Assembly (NCBI RefSeq): GCF_009711135.1
Contig: NZ_WMIC01000002.1
Coordinates: 124,001 to 188,000, forward strand
Length of the DNA: 64,000 nt
Direction of reading: 5' to 3'
Source: Flavobacterium sp. LC2016-01
GTDB taxonomy: Bacteria; Bacteroidota; Bacteroidia; Flavobacteriales; Flavobacteriaceae
This document shows positions 43,951 through 52,924 of the stretch, one piece after another; positions within the stretch are counted from its first letter, which is position 1, and each line of letters starts with the position of its first letter. The notes under the pieces are model-generated. The model did not search any database and was not told the DNA's origin. It saw only the letters and a program-made list of their open reading frames with translations. Both the position numbers and the translations under genes were made by a program.

Positions 43951-45174
43951 CTACCATTTGGTTTTTTCCGAAAATCGCGAAACCATCATCGAACAAATTA
44001 CATCCCCATTTGCATTTAGCAAAGTTGCAATTGGATCAACTAAAGTTCCTAAAATCATGGCGACTGGCAGTGCTTGTTCCATCGGGAAACCATAAACGGT
44101 TATGGCTAAGATTTCGCCAATATAACCTCCATTTGGAATTCCGCCTTCAACAATCGAAACAATTACAGTAATTCCTAACGCTAAAAGAATCGTCATAGGA
44201 TCTGTAAAATCTTTCCCAAACATGGCGAATAAAAAAGTTATTTTTAAGATAGATGACATACTCGAACCGTCTTTATGCAAAGGCGCACCAAGCGGAATTA
44301 CCAAATTTCGAACATGTGCCGGAATGCCCATTTTTTCTGCTGCATCCAAATTCGCAGGAATAGTTGCAATACTGCTGCAAGTTCCTACCGCTGTTAATGA
44401 CGGTGTGATATTATTGCTCCAAAAAACTTTAAAAGCTCTTTTTCCGCCAGCAACAAGTGCGTACAAACTAAAAAAGACAAAGAAATAAAAAACACAGGCA
44501 GCATAATAAACCGCCATAGGTTTTGCATAAACACCAAACAGCTGTGGTCCAAAAATACCAACCTGATAAGCAAAATATGCTCCCAAACCAATTGGGGCAA
44601 ATTTCATTATAATGTTTAAAAGCTGTTTCATTACCTCGTTTCCAGAATCCAGAAAACTCTTGAAAGCATTTCCTTTTTCTCCTGACTGTAAGGTTGCAAA
44701 TCCAATTAAAAAAGAAAAAATAATCAAAGCCAACATGCTTTTTCGTGACAGCAGTTCAAAGAAATCATTTGTCGTAACCAATTTTGCAATTTGATCTCCC
44801 ACTGATCCTGATTCAATTTTTTCAAACGGAACTTTGGTAATGGCTATATCCTGATGAATGGGAAAAAGATAAACGGCGAAAATCATCACAATTGCTGAAA
44901 TAAGAATCGTAGCCAGAAAAACCAATACCATAATAACAAACAGTTTTCCTAATTTCTCCGTTCTCTCCAAATTAGCAATCGAAGAACCAATTGTAAAAAA
45001 GATAAGCGGAATAATAGCTGTAAAAAGTAAGTTCAGAAATATATCACCAATTGGTTTTATTACTAAAACTTCTTCTCCGAATACTAATCCAAAAATGCTT
45101 CCGATTATAATACCGCCCAGAAGCAAAAGTATGCTACTGTAATTCTGTAAAAAATTGATTTTTTTAACTTCCAT
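43951..45174 (-). CDS. Dicarboxylate/amino acid:cation symporter (DAACS family)
   Basis: 407-residue membrane carrier of the GltP/DctA fold with eight membrane helices and two re-entrant loops. The Ser-rich hairpin and transport-site motifs are visible as TAVGTCSSIATIPANLDAAEKMG and PLGAPLHKDGSSMSS. The end VDPIATLLNANGDVICSMMVSR is the substrate-binding helix 8 region. It imports glutamate, aspartate or C4-dicarboxylates with H+ or Na+. Single gene with repeats upstream. Confidence 0.92.
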   Translation of the reverse strand: MEVKKINFLQNYSSILLLLGGIIIGSIFGLVFGEEVLVIKPIGDIFLNLLFTAIIPLIFFTIGSSIANLERTEKLGKLFVIMVLVFLATILISAIVMIFAVYLFPIHQDIAITKVPFEKIESGSVGDQIAKLVTTNDFFELLSRKSMLALIIFSFLIGFATLQSGEKGNAFKSFLDSGNEVMKQLLNIIMKFAPIGLGAYFAYQVGIFGPQLFGVYAKPMAVYYAACVFYFFVFFSLYALVAGGKRAFKVFWSNNITPSLTAVGTCSSIATIPANLDAAEKMGIPAHVRNLVIPLGAPLHKDGSSMSSILKITFLFAMFGKDFTDPMTILLALGITVIVSIVEGGIPNGGYIGEILAITVYGFPMEQALPVAMILGTLVDPIATLLNANGDVICSMMVSRFSEKTKW

Positions 45175-45240
45175 AAATTTTAAGGATTATAATTCAGAAA
45201 CATGAAAGTACTCAAAAAAACAATCTTATAAGCAATTATT

Positions 45241-45380
45241 TTTAACACATAGAAACATAGCTTTTCTTTGTCTAAAAAGGCATTTCATTTATTTAAACAA
45301 ACATAGCTATGTGTGAAAAATGTATTTTTCTTTTAGTTCTTTTCGACTGAACTATAAACCTATGTTTCTATGTGTTTAAA
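45241..45380. repeat. AACACATAGAAACATAG inverted-repeat element
   Basis: 17-bp perfect arms (45244-45260 with 45360-45376) around an inner palindrome ACATAGCTATGT (45301-45312). It fills the space between the symporter and methyltransferase genes. Confidence 0.75.
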
Positions 45381-45392
45381 AAAAACTTCATT

Positions 45393-46046
45393 CTATTTCT
45401 CCAAAACAATCGTCGTAAAAACCCTGTCGGCAAGTTCGCCTGTTTTGCTTTTTACTTGTTCTGTCTGGCTTTCAATATAAACAATTTTAAAAGCTGTTTT
45501 TTCAATTAGTTTTTGTGCTTTTTCAGTACTGTAAAGTTCAAATTCAAATTGAGTAAACGGAAGTTGTTTCATGAAATCTTCCTGAGCAAATGTCAAACAG
45601 AAATTTCCGCTTGATTTTAAAACTCTGTAAATTTCTAAAAGTAATTTTTCTGGTTCTTGCCAGAAGTAAATCGTATTTACGGTAAATATTTTATCGAAAG
45701 AATCATCTTCAAACGGAACTGCGTTTCCGTCATAAAGTGAAAAGAAAGCCTGTTTTTGAGAGACAAAATTTCGGTTAATCTGGCGTGCTTCCTGAAACAT
45801 TAGTTCCGACATTTCCAGTCCGTAATATTTCAAATTGTCTGCTTGTTCCATCAGAAATTCAAGGTGTCCAGCGTTTCCGTGGCCCAATTCCAGAATTTTA
45901 TTTTCTTTGGATATATTTAGATTCTGAATTGAATGGCGCGTCATATTGATGTTCGTTTCGTTCATCATGTTCGCCATTTCTATTCCTTTTTCTCCCGATG
46001 GAAGTTTTAATTGAGAGGCTATGGCTTGTAGTTCTTCGTTTTTCAT
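45393..46046 (-). CDS. Class I SAM-dependent methyltransferase
   Basis: 217 residues from the ATG at 46046 (MKNEELQAIASQLKLPSG). An in-frame ATG at 46157 would start inside the upstream palindrome and is rejected. Motif I is ILELGHGNAGHLEFL, the acidic residue after beta-2 is in YYGLEMSELM, and the post-I motif is DKIFTVNTIYFWQEPEKLL. The substrate is unknown. It sits downstream of metF on the same strand, with the CTTTGTCAAAG palindrome between them, so co-transcription is uncertain. Confidence 0.85.
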   Translation of the reverse strand: MKNEELQAIASQLKLPSGEKGIEMANMMNETNINMTRHSIQNLNISKENKILELGHGNAGHLEFLMEQADNLKYYGLEMSELMFQEARQINRNFVSQKQAFFSLYDGNAVPFEDDSFDKIFTVNTIYFWQEPEKLLLEIYRVLKSSGNFCLTFAQEDFMKQLPFTQFEFELYSTEKAQKLIEKTAFKIVYIESQTEQVKSKTGELADRVFTTIVLEK

Positions 46047-46128
46047 AATTCTTAAATTAAATTCCAATAAAAAAATACCAAATTCCAAATTAAGCCTATT
46101 CTTGTCTTCCGAGGAACTAGACTCGAAC

Positions 46129-46161
46129 AACTTTGTCAAAGTTTTAAACTTTGACAAAGTT
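46129..46161. repeat. CTTTGTCAAAG palindrome between metF and methyltransferase
   Basis: 16-bp perfect arms (46129-46144 with 46146-46161) of the same family as 3320-3350 and 7997-8029. No T-run follows on the minus strand, so terminator function is doubtful here. Confidence 0.75.
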
Positions 46162-46176
46162 CAATCCGTAAAAACC

Positions 46177-47133
46177 TTAAAAAACCTGACTCGCGATCTG
46201 GCGAATATTTTCCGATTTCCCCATTGAATAATAATGTAAAAAAGGAACTCCGGCAGCTTTTAATTCTAATGACTGCTGAATTGCCCATTCAATTCCGACT
46301 TGTTTAATTTCAGCGTTATTTTTGCATTTATCTACGGCATCGATTAAATCTTCCGGTAGATCAATTCTAAAAATCTGTGGTAAAACTTGTAAATGTCTTT
46401 GAACAGCAATTGGTTTAATTCCAGGAATAATCGGAATTGTGATGCCCATTTCTCTTGCTTTTTCTACAAAGGCAAAATATTTAGAGTTGTCAAAAAACAT
46501 TTGTGTTACCACATAATCTGCTCCTGCGTCAACTTTTTCTTTTAATCTTTTTAAATCTGATTGTAAAGAGGGTGATTCTAAATGTTTTTCAGGATAACCT
46601 GCAACACCAATACAAAAATCAGCTTTGTTGTCAATATCCATCACTTCATGCAGATATTTCCCGCAGTTTAGATCGTTGATTTGGCGAACCAAATCAATCG
46701 CATAATGATTTCCACCCGCTTTTGGCACAAAAGATTGTTCGTCTTTCATGGCATCACCGCGAAGTGCCATTACATTGTTGATTCCCAAATACTGGCAATC
46801 CACCAGCATATATTCGGTTTCTTCCTGCGTAAATCCACCGCAAAGCAAATGCGGAACGGTATCAACATTGTATTTATGCTTTATAGAAGCGCAAATTCCA
46901 AGCGTTCCCGGACGCATACGAGTCAATTTTTTGTCCAAAAGTCCGTTACCGCGATCAATATAAATATACTCTTCACGAGACGTTGTTACGTCAATAAATG
47001 GTGGCTTAAACTCCATCAACGGATCGATATTATCGTATAATTCCTGAATGCTTTTCCCCTTTTGAGGCGGAATAATTTCAAATGAGAATAATGTTTTTCC
47101 TTTGGCGTTTTCTATATGCTCTGTTACTTTCAT
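46177..47133 (-). CDS. metF: 5,10-methylenetetrahydrofolate reductase
   Basis: A 318-residue FAD-dependent TIM barrel making 5-methyl-THF for methionine synthase. It has the FEIIPPQKG N-terminal motif with the catalytic Glu, HLLCGGFTQEETEYML, NVMALRGDAMKD (folate/FAD loop), CIGVAGYPEKHLESPS and VTQMFFDNSKYFAFVE. It follows the C-terminal metH gene by 77 bases, filled by an inverted repeat. The clustering with metH puts methyl donor and acceptor enzymes in one operon. Confidence 0.95.
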   Translation of the reverse strand: MKVTEHIENAKGKTLFSFEIIPPQKGKSIQELYDNIDPLMEFKPPFIDVTTSREEYIYIDRGNGLLDKKLTRMRPGTLGICASIKHKYNVDTVPHLLCGGFTQEETEYMLVDCQYLGINNVMALRGDAMKDEQSFVPKAGGNHYAIDLVRQINDLNCGKYLHEVMDIDNKADFCIGVAGYPEKHLESPSLQSDLKRLKEKVDAGADYVVTQMFFDNSKYFAFVEKAREMGITIPIIPGIKPIAVQRHLQVLPQIFRIDLPEDLIDAVDKCKNNAEIKQVGIEWAIQQSLELKAAGVPFLHYYSMGKSENIRQIASQVF

Positions 47134-47136
47134 TTT

Positions 47137-47194
47137 AAGTCTTAAAGTTTGAAAGTCGAAAGTCGAAAGTCTTTCCTTTCGGACTTTAAGACTT
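47137..47194. repeat. AAGTCTTAAAGT inverted repeat between metH and metF
   Basis: 12-bp perfect arms (47137-47148 with 47183-47194) with inner GAAAGTC words. Confidence 0.65.
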
Positions 47195-47210
47195 TTGACT
47201 TTAGACTAAT

Positions 47211-49886
47211 TTAATCTGCTATATTAGGATTTAACCACTTCATTGCGTAATCCGTTGGAACATTGCGTCGTTTGGCGTAATCTACTACCTGATCTTCTTT
47301 TATTTTTCCGAGTCCGAAATACCTGCTTTTTGGATTTCCGAAATAATACCCAGAAACCGATGAAGCTGGCCACATCGCCATACTTTCTGTCAACGTAACT
47401 CCAATTTCTTCGGCTACATTTAAAAGCTTCCAAATCGTTGGTTTTTCTAAGTGATCTGGACAAGCTGGATAACCCGGAGCCGGACGAATTCCTTTATAAT
47501 TTTCTTTAATCAATTCTTCGTTGGTTAACGATTCTTCTTTATCGTAACCCCAGAAATCTTTACGAACTTTTTCGTGAAGATATTCGGCGAAAGCTTCTGC
47601 AAAACGATCCGCAAGTGCTTTCACCATAATCGAATTATAATCGTCTAAATTCTTTTCAAATTCTGCTGCCCATTCATCTACACCAAAACCGGTGGTCACA
47701 CAAAAGGCTCCCATATAATCTTCTATTCCGCTTTCTTTTGGCAGAATAAAATCGGCTAAAGCGATGTTTGGAGCACCTTTTGTTTTTTGTGACTGCTGAC
47801 GAAGCGTTAGGAATTTCTCCAAAACTTTTCCATTTTCATCACGCAATTCGATATCGTCATCATCAACCTGATTCGCAGGGAAAATTCCGTAAATACCTTT
47901 GGCTTTTAGTTTTTTCTCAGCTAGAATAGTTTTTAACATTTCTCTAGCATCGTTATAAACAGAAGTTGCCTGCTCTCCCACAATCTCATCGGTTAAAATT
48001 GCAGGAAACTTTCCATGTAATTCCCAAGTTTGAAAAAATGGTGTCCAGTCGATATATGGTTCTAAAACATCTAATTCAACTTCGACAATTTGTTTTCCAA
48101 TTACTTTTGGTTTAGTTGGTGTGTATTCACTCCAATCCAATGGTAATTTATTTTTACGGGCATCTTCAATCGTCAGGAAGTTTTTGTCTCTTGAGCGATT
48201 CAAAAACGTTTCTCTAAAAGCATCATATTCTGCACGAATATCGCTTGCATATATTTTTCGGTTATGATCTAACAGATTTCCTGCAACGGTAACGGCTCTT
48301 GAAGCATCGTTTACGTGAATTACAGTTTCTCTATATTGAGGTGCGATTTTCACGGCTGTATGCGCGCGCGAAGTCGTTGCCCCGCCAATCATAATCGGGA
48401 TTTTAATTCCTTGTTTGTCTAATTCTTTGGCTAAATACACCATTTCGTCAAGCGAAGGCGTGATCAATCCGCTTAGACCAATAATGTCAACTTCGTGCTC
48501 GATTGCCGCTGCAATAATTTTTTCCGGAGGCACCATAACACCAAGATCTACAATCTCGTAGTTGTTACAGGCCAAAACCACCGAAACGATGTTTTTACCA
48601 ATATCGTGAACGTCACCTTTTACAGTTGCCATCAGGATTTTTCCATTTCCTTGTTTGTCTCCGGCTTGTTTACTTGCTTCAATAAAAGGCAATAAATAAG
48701 CCACCGCTTTTTTCATTACACGTGCCGATTTTACCACCTGAGGCAGGAACATTTTTCCGCTTCCAAATAAATCTCCGACCACATTCATTCCCGTCATCAA
48801 ATTGATTTCGATAACTTCAATTGGTTTTGTTGCCGCTAAACGAGCTTCTTCAACATCTTCTTCAATAAAAGCATCAATTCCTTTTACCAATGAATGTGTA
48901 ATACGTTCCTGAACCGTTCCAAAACGCCATTCCTGAACCGCTTTTTCATCACTTTTTACTTCGCCTTTTACGTTTTCAGCAAAATCCAAAAGTCGTTCCG
49001 TCGCATCGTCGCGTCTGTCTAAAATTACGTCTTCAACGTGTTCTAATAAGTCTTTTGGAATATCATCATAAATCGTCAACATCTCCGGATTTACGATTCC
49101 CATCGTCATTCCGTTTTTAATCGCGTGGTATAAAAATACCGAGTGCATGGCTTCACGAACGGTATCATTTCCTCTAAAAGAGAACGAAACGTTACTTACG
49201 CCACCACTGATATGTGCGTGCGGAAGGTTTTCACGAACCCATTTTGTCCCTCTAAAAAAGTCCAAAGCGTTTAAGCGATGTTCTTCCATTCCCGTTGCAA
49301 CCGGGAAAATATTCAAATCGAAAATAATATCCTGCGGAGGAAAACCAACTTTATTCACCAAAATATCATACGAACGCTGACAAATCTCCACTCGACGATC
49401 GTAATTATCGGCCTGACCTACTTCGTCAAAAGCCATGATAATGGCCGCCGCCCCGTAACGTTTGATTAATTTGGCGTGGTGAATAAAGGCTTCTTCGCCT
49501 TCCTTCAACGAAATCGAGTTGACAACACTTTTTCCTTGAACTACTTTAAGACCCGCTTCGATGATTTCCCATTTCGAACTGTCGATCATAATCGGCACTC
49601 TCGAAATGTCTGGTTCTGCCGCAATTAAATTCAAAAATTTAGTCATCGCAGTAACACCGTCAAGCATTCCTTCATCCATATTAATATCGATGATTTGTGC
49701 TCCACCTTCTACCTGTTGCCTTGCAATATCAAGCGCCTCGTCATATTTCTCTTCCTTGATTAATCTTAGGAATTTTCTTGAACCTGTTACATTTGTACGT
49801 TCCCCAACGTTTACAAAAACACTTTCGGGCGTAATAATTAACGGTTCTAATCCTGCTAATACAAGGTCTCTTCTTTTTTCTGTCAT
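47211..49886 (-). CDS. metH: Methionine synthase, C-terminal polypeptide (pterin, B12 and activation domains)
   Basis: 891 residues corresponding to E. coli MetH without its homocysteine domain. The pterin-binding barrel spans about 15-290 ([18 protein letters not shown]), followed by the cobalamin cap, then the B12 domain with the lower-ligand motif DVHDIG near residue 425 and the GLSGLITPS loop. The SAM-binding activation domain is C-terminal ([14 protein letters not shown]). The missing homocysteine-binding barrel is encoded separately at 51234-52238; two unrelated small genes lie between. metF follows. Confidence 0.96.
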   Translation of the reverse strand: MTEKRRDLVLAGLEPLIITPESVFVNVGERTNVTGSRKFLRLIKEEKYDEALDIARQQVEGGAQIIDINMDEGMLDGVTAMTKFLNLIAAEPDISRVPIMIDSSKWEIIEAGLKVVQGKSVVNSISLKEGEEAFIHHAKLIKRYGAAAIIMAFDEVGQADNYDRRVEICQRSYDILVNKVGFPPQDIIFDLNIFPVATGMEEHRLNALDFFRGTKWVRENLPHAHISGGVSNVSFSFRGNDTVREAMHSVFLYHAIKNGMTMGIVNPEMLTIYDDIPKDLLEHVEDVILDRRDDATERLLDFAENVKGEVKSDEKAVQEWRFGTVQERITHSLVKGIDAFIEEDVEEARLAATKPIEVIEINLMTGMNVVGDLFGSGKMFLPQVVKSARVMKKAVAYLLPFIEASKQAGDKQGNGKILMATVKGDVHDIGKNIVSVVLACNNYEIVDLGVMVPPEKIIAAAIEHEVDIIGLSGLITPSLDEMVYLAKELDKQGIKIPIMIGGATTSRAHTAVKIAPQYRETVIHVNDASRAVTVAGNLLDHNRKIYASDIRAEYDAFRETFLNRSRDKNFLTIEDARKNKLPLDWSEYTPTKPKVIGKQIVEVELDVLEPYIDWTPFFQTWELHGKFPAILTDEIVGEQATSVYNDAREMLKTILAEKKLKAKGIYGIFPANQVDDDDIELRDENGKVLEKFLTLRQQSQKTKGAPNIALADFILPKESGIEDYMGAFCVTTGFGVDEWAAEFEKNLDDYNSIMVKALADRFAEAFAEYLHEKVRKDFWGYDKEESLTNEELIKENYKGIRPAPGYPACPDHLEKPTIWKLLNVAEEIGVTLTESMAMWPASSVSGYYFGNPKSRYFGLGKIKEDQVVDYAKRRNVPTDYAMKWLNPNIAD

Positions 49887-49984
49887 TTCTTTCTAAGTTA
49901 CTAAGATCCTGAGATATTAAGGTTCTAAGTTTTTTATTCTATATTTTTTTAGGTGTTTAAACCTGTAATCTTTTATATTAATTT

Positions 49985-50090
49985 GGGCGTGTCCCTCCGG
50001 GCCGGGCTATCCACTATTAGTCCTCGCTCTTCCTTCGTCAGGCTGTGGGCTAACCGCTTCTATCCCTCACGCAAACTCGGTTTCATAAGA
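49985..50090. repeat. Mosaic intergenic element
   Basis: GGCCGGGCTATCC ... GGGCTAACCGCTTCTATCCCTC shares word order with the hairpin at 35645-35723. It lies between the metH C-part and the exported protein gene and is GC-richer than its surroundings. Upstream, 49890-49935 has CTAAG/CTGAG words. Confidence 0.5.
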
Positions 50091-50102
50091 TGTCTTTCGT
50101 TT

Positions 50103-50615
50103 TCATTCATAAAAATAATCCGACTTTGGCATTCTATTTATTTCTTCTTTTTTATATAAAATTTCCCAAATCTTATGATATAAATCTAAAAAGGGTTTGG
50201 CATTTTTATCGTTCTTAATACTAGTTAAACCAGTATCATAACTAACTAATTTTTTTTTACCATTTGCCCGAATTAATATACTTTGTAAAAAACTTGGGAC
50301 AGTTATTACGATATTTTTCTTGTCATCTGGTTCAAATTTTGTTGGCATTTCAAAAAATTTGACCTTCAAAATGAGCGAATATATTTTCTCTTTTTCTTCC
50401 TTTGTTAGTTTTACTTTTATTTTTTTTTCTCCTTTCACATATTTTCTATGAAAATTGCCATTCTGAGAATCATAATAATTATTTCCTCCGTCTTCTATCA
50501 CAAAATAAAAATCAGAAGGCATGTCTTCTTTAACAACTAGTTTTTGCTTCTCATTATTAAAACTGAATAAACCAAAAAGCACAAAAAAAGTTGATATGAT
50601 TTTTATTTTTTTCAT
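50103..50615 (-). CDS. Hypothetical exported protein inside the met operon
   Basis: 170 residues. The N-terminal hydrophobic stretch (MKKIKIISTFFVLFGLFSF) looks like a signal peptide without a lipobox cysteine. The rest is Lys-rich and beta-like, with FYFVIEDGGNNYYDS. I recognise no family. It is placed between the two halves of metH on the same strand, so it would be transcribed with them. A link to methionine synthesis is not supported by anything in the protein. Confidence 0.6.
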   Translation of the reverse strand: MKKIKIISTFFVLFGLFSFNNEKQKLVVKEDMPSDFYFVIEDGGNNYYDSQNGNFHRKYVKGEKKIKVKLTKEEKEKIYSLILKVKFFEMPTKFEPDDKKNIVITVPSFLQSILIRANGKKKLVSYDTGLTSIKNDKNAKPFLDLYHKIWEILYKKEEINRMPKSDYFYE

Positions 50616-50649
50616 ATTTAATTAAATATAAAATTCTACACTCCTTGCT

Positions 50650-51213
50650 TTATTTTGCAGGTACAAGTGGGAGGCTTGCGCTAGCTGTGCTATCCAAAGC
50701 TGTTTCATTTAACGATTCAAGCAACGCTTTAATGTTATTTTTTGCCGAAATTTCATTTGCCAATCGCAATCTTTTAGCGCCATAAAAAGCATCTGACATC
50801 GTAGCATTTCCTGATTGATTAATACTTTTACTAAAAACCAAATTATTTTTATTATACAACTTGTATTCTACTGTTGTTTTTACAGTTAAATTAAACCACT
50901 TAGGTCTACTTACAGAAATTATACTTACTTCAAGAACCCAATCACCATCTATAATAGCTTCTGTTTTTGTAAATGCATTAGATTCAATAAATGATTTTTT
51001 TAATGCTTCTTCAAAATTTTTATTGGAAATATTAGATACCCATAATGGGTTTGTCTTTTTTCCACCTATAACAGGTTTTATAAAAATCTTATCTCCAATC
51101 TTTTTTTCAACTTTATAATCTTTAACAGTCATACCTTTTACAGAGGCACCAATTGCGCATCGACTGAAGAATACTGAAATAAAAATCAGTAAAATTATAT
51201 GTTTAAATTTCAT
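50650..51213 (-). CDS. Hypothetical lipoprotein inside the met operon
   Basis: 187 residues; lipobox VFFSRC (Cys19) after a short hydrophobic leader, then a mixed alpha/beta body (DGDWVLEVSIISVSRP, VEYKLYNKNNLVFSKSI) reminiscent of small lipoproteins that assemble on other envelope proteins, and a low-complexity Ala/Ser end. Family not recognised. It starts 20 bases after the metH N-part stop and is 34 bases before the next exported protein. Confidence 0.65.
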   Translation of the reverse strand: MKFKHIILLIFISVFFSRCAIGASVKGMTVKDYKVEKKIGDKIFIKPVIGGKKTNPLWVSNISNKNFEEALKKSFIESNAFTKTEAIIDGDWVLEVSIISVSRPKWFNLTVKTTVEYKLYNKNNLVFSKSINQSGNATMSDAFYGAKRLRLANEISAKNNIKALLESLNETALDSTASASLPLVPAK

Positions 51214-51233
51214 GCTTATACTAAATAAATAGA

Positions 51234-52238
51234 TTATGCCAACACAGGCGCAACACGTGGCTTATAATCCTTCGCAACCTCAGCCATTAATCGAATATGA
51301 TCTGGAGTTGTTCCGCAACATCCACCGATTATATTAATTAAATTATCATCTAAATATTCTTTAATGAAGGCCTGAGTTTGTTCTGGCGTTTCATCATATT
51401 GTCCGAAAGCATTTGGCAATCCTGCATTTGGATGCGCTGAAACATTAAACTGCGTATGCTGCGATAATGTTTTTAAATACGGTTTTAACAAATCGGCTCC
51501 AAGAGCGCAATTGAAACCTACGCTTAATAAAGGAATATGCGAAACGGATATCAAAAATGCTTCAACAGTTTGCCCAGAAAGTGTTCTTCCTGAAGCATCG
51601 GTAATTGTTCCTGAAACCATGATTGGAATATCCAAATTACGTTCGTCTTTTACTTCTTCGATCGCAAAAAGTGCTGCTTTAGCATTTAAAGTATCGAAAA
51701 TGGTTTCTACCAAAAGTAAATCACAGCCTCCATCCATTAAAGCTTCTGCTTGTTGTTTGTAAGCAATTCGTAAATCGTCAAACGTTACAGCTCTGTAACC
51801 CGGATCGTTTACGTCTGGAGACATACTTGCGGTTCTGTTTGTCGGTCCAATTGAACCGGCTACGAAACGTGGCTTATCCGGATTTTTCGCGGTAAATTCA
51901 TCGGCTACTTGTCTTGCAATTTTAGCCGATTCGTAGTTTAACTCGTAAACCAAATCTTCCATGTGATAATCGGCCATACCGATTGTCGTTCCAGAGAAAG
52001 TATTAGTTTCTACGATATCAGCACCAGCTTCGTAATAAGCAGCATGAACATCGCGGATCGCTTGTGGTTGTGTTAGAGATAGTAAATCATTATTTCCTTT
52101 TAATGGATGCGGAAAATCTTTGAAACGCTCTCCTCTGAAATCTTCTTCTGAGAAATTATAGCGCTGCAACATTGTTCCCATTGCTCCGTCAAGGATTAGG
52201 ATATTTTTTTTTATTGCTTCCTGAATTGTTATTGCCAT
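51234..52238 (-). CDS. metH: Methionine synthase, N-terminal polypeptide (homocysteine S-methyltransferase domain)
   Basis: 334 residues forming the homocysteine-binding barrel of B12-dependent MetH. The N-terminus [22 protein letters not shown] is characteristic, and the zinc cysteines are in GFNCALG and [12 protein letters not shown]. In E. coli this is fused to the rest of MetH; here it is a separate first gene behind a SAM-I riboswitch. Both polypeptides must act together for catalysis. The split form is common in flavobacteria. Confidence 0.95.
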   Translation of the reverse strand: MAITIQEAIKKNILILDGAMGTMLQRYNFSEEDFRGERFKDFPHPLKGNNDLLSLTQPQAIRDVHAAYYEAGADIVETNTFSGTTIGMADYHMEDLVYELNYESAKIARQVADEFTAKNPDKPRFVAGSIGPTNRTASMSPDVNDPGYRAVTFDDLRIAYKQQAEALMDGGCDLLLVETIFDTLNAKAALFAIEEVKDERNLDIPIMVSGTITDASGRTLSGQTVEAFLISVSHIPLLSVGFNCALGADLLKPYLKTLSQHTQFNVSAHPNAGLPNAFGQYDETPEQTQAFIKEYLDDNLINIIGGCCGTTPDHIRLMAEVAKDYKPRVAPVLA

Positions 52239-52281
52239 CTTGTATTTGCCGCAAAGACGCTAAGGCGCCAAGCTTTTTTAA

Positions 52282-52357
52282 TTATAATTTTGAAGGCTCT
52301 AATTAAACCCGACAGTCCCGAAGCCTCGGGATTAAAAACCTGTCGGGTTTAGCCTTC
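52282..52357. repeat. GACAG/CTGTC composite hairpin in the metH leader
   Basis: Nested arms GAAGGCT...AAACCCGACAG / CTGTCGGGTTT-AGCCTTC around an inner CCCGAAGCCTCGGG. A T-run follows on the plus side only, so it is not an obvious terminator for the minus-strand leader. Confidence 0.65.
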
Positions 52358-52404
52358 GATATTTTTTTTACATTAATTCCAAAAGTGCACTATTGCTGGC
52401 TCAT

Positions 52405-52475
52405 TAGCCCCGATTGAGCCGGTATCCTCGTAATGAAATGGAGAGATAAAGGCGAAAGCGGGAACTGTTGACTGC
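52405..52475. repeat. Mosaic intergenic element inside the metH leader
   Basis: On the minus strand the word order CCCGCTTTCGCC ... GGATACCGGCTCAATCGGGGCTA matches the plus-strand element at 35645-35723. Together with 52282-52357 it makes up much of the 335-base spacer between aptamer and start codon. Confidence 0.55.
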
Positions 52476-52573
52476 AAAAATGCGCCAATGATTCGCTCCT
52501 GATACAGCATCTGTTTCAGTAAATATTATAAGTTGTCAGGAAAAGTTTTGAGAAATACGAGTAATGTATTTGT

Positions 52574-52686
52574 GTTATCTATCTTTAATACTGGAAAATG
52601 TTGTATAAAGTAGAATTTAGCACCTTCTTTATGATAAAGGGTTGCTAAGGTTTCATCGGGTCTATCCCTCCGCCTTTCGTGATAAC
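52574..52686 (-). promoter_or_regulatory. SAM-I riboswitch (S-box leader) of the split-metH operon
   Basis: Read on the minus strand. P1 is GTTATC (52686-52681) with GATAAC (52579-52574). The conserved core is GGCGGAGGGA, GACCCGATGAAACC (52662-52649), AGCAACC, the CTTTATCATAAAG hairpin, and GGTGCTAAATTC (52624-52613). These match the S-box consensus in order and spacing. It binds S-adenosylmethionine and should shut down metH/metF when SAM is high. No clear expression-platform hairpin with T-run is seen downstream. A 204-base open frame over the same region (52526-52729) is a by-product. Confidence 0.9.
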
Positions 52687-52709
52687 TGACAATAATTTTA
52701 AGAACAGCG

Positions 52710-52741
52710 CAAAGGTATGAAATAGCCATTCGATTTGCAAA
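52710..52741 (-). promoter_or_regulatory. Promoter of the SAM-riboswitch/metH leader
   Basis: -33 TTTG (52741-52738), a 20-base spacer, and -7 TACCTTTG (52717-52710). The predicted start at about 52703 would place the aptamer some 17 bases into the transcript. Confidence 0.75.
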
Positions 52742-52756
52742 TGTTTTTTTTTAAGA

Positions 52757-52836
52757 TGCTGAGACTCTAAGATACTGAGTTTCTAAGTTTTTCAAATAGA
52801 TGCTAAGACGCTGAGATACTAAGATGCTAAGTTTAA
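52757..52836. repeat. GATGCTGAGACTCTAAG word repeats
   Basis: Strings of CTAAGATGCT / CTGAGATACT words, with an inverted partner at 52888-52920 (CTTAGTGTCTTAG). The same words are at 7958-7990 and 49890-49935. The 685-base gap 52239-52924 contains this, the terminator below, the promoter and riboswitch, and two repeat hairpins; no other gene. Confidence 0.65.
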
Positions 52837-52844
52837 AGTTTAAT

Positions 52845-52880
52845 TCAATAAAAAAGCCCAAACTAAAAGTTTGAGCTTTA
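52845..52880 (-). terminator. Terminator of the sulfate-assimilation operon
   Basis: Stem AAAGCCCAAACT/AGTTTGAGCTTT with one mismatch and a T-run on the minus strand, downstream of the ferredoxin-NADP reductase gene. It separates the cys and met units. Confidence 0.75.
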
Positions 52881-52924
52881 TATATAAAAATCTTAGTGTC
52901 TTAGAAACTTACTATCTTAGCAAC

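Noticed and set aside
46047-46157. N-terminal extension of the methyltransferase
   Set aside because: It runs into the CTTTGTCAAAG palindrome and has no family similarity.
46681-47040. A 119-codon open frame antisense to metF
   Set aside because: Shadow of the metF reading frame; no signal or family.
52282-52357. Riboswitch terminator (expression platform) for metH
   Set aside because: A strong hairpin, but no T-run on the minus strand; the T-run is on the opposite side.
52526-52729. A 67-codon open frame on the minus strand
   Set aside because: It is the translated SAM-I riboswitch and its leader; no protein family, and the RNA motif explains the conservation.
52757-52920. Repeated CTAAG/CTGAG words as a CRISPR array
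   Set aside because: Words are too short and irregular, there are no unique spacers of constant length, and no cas gene is present.
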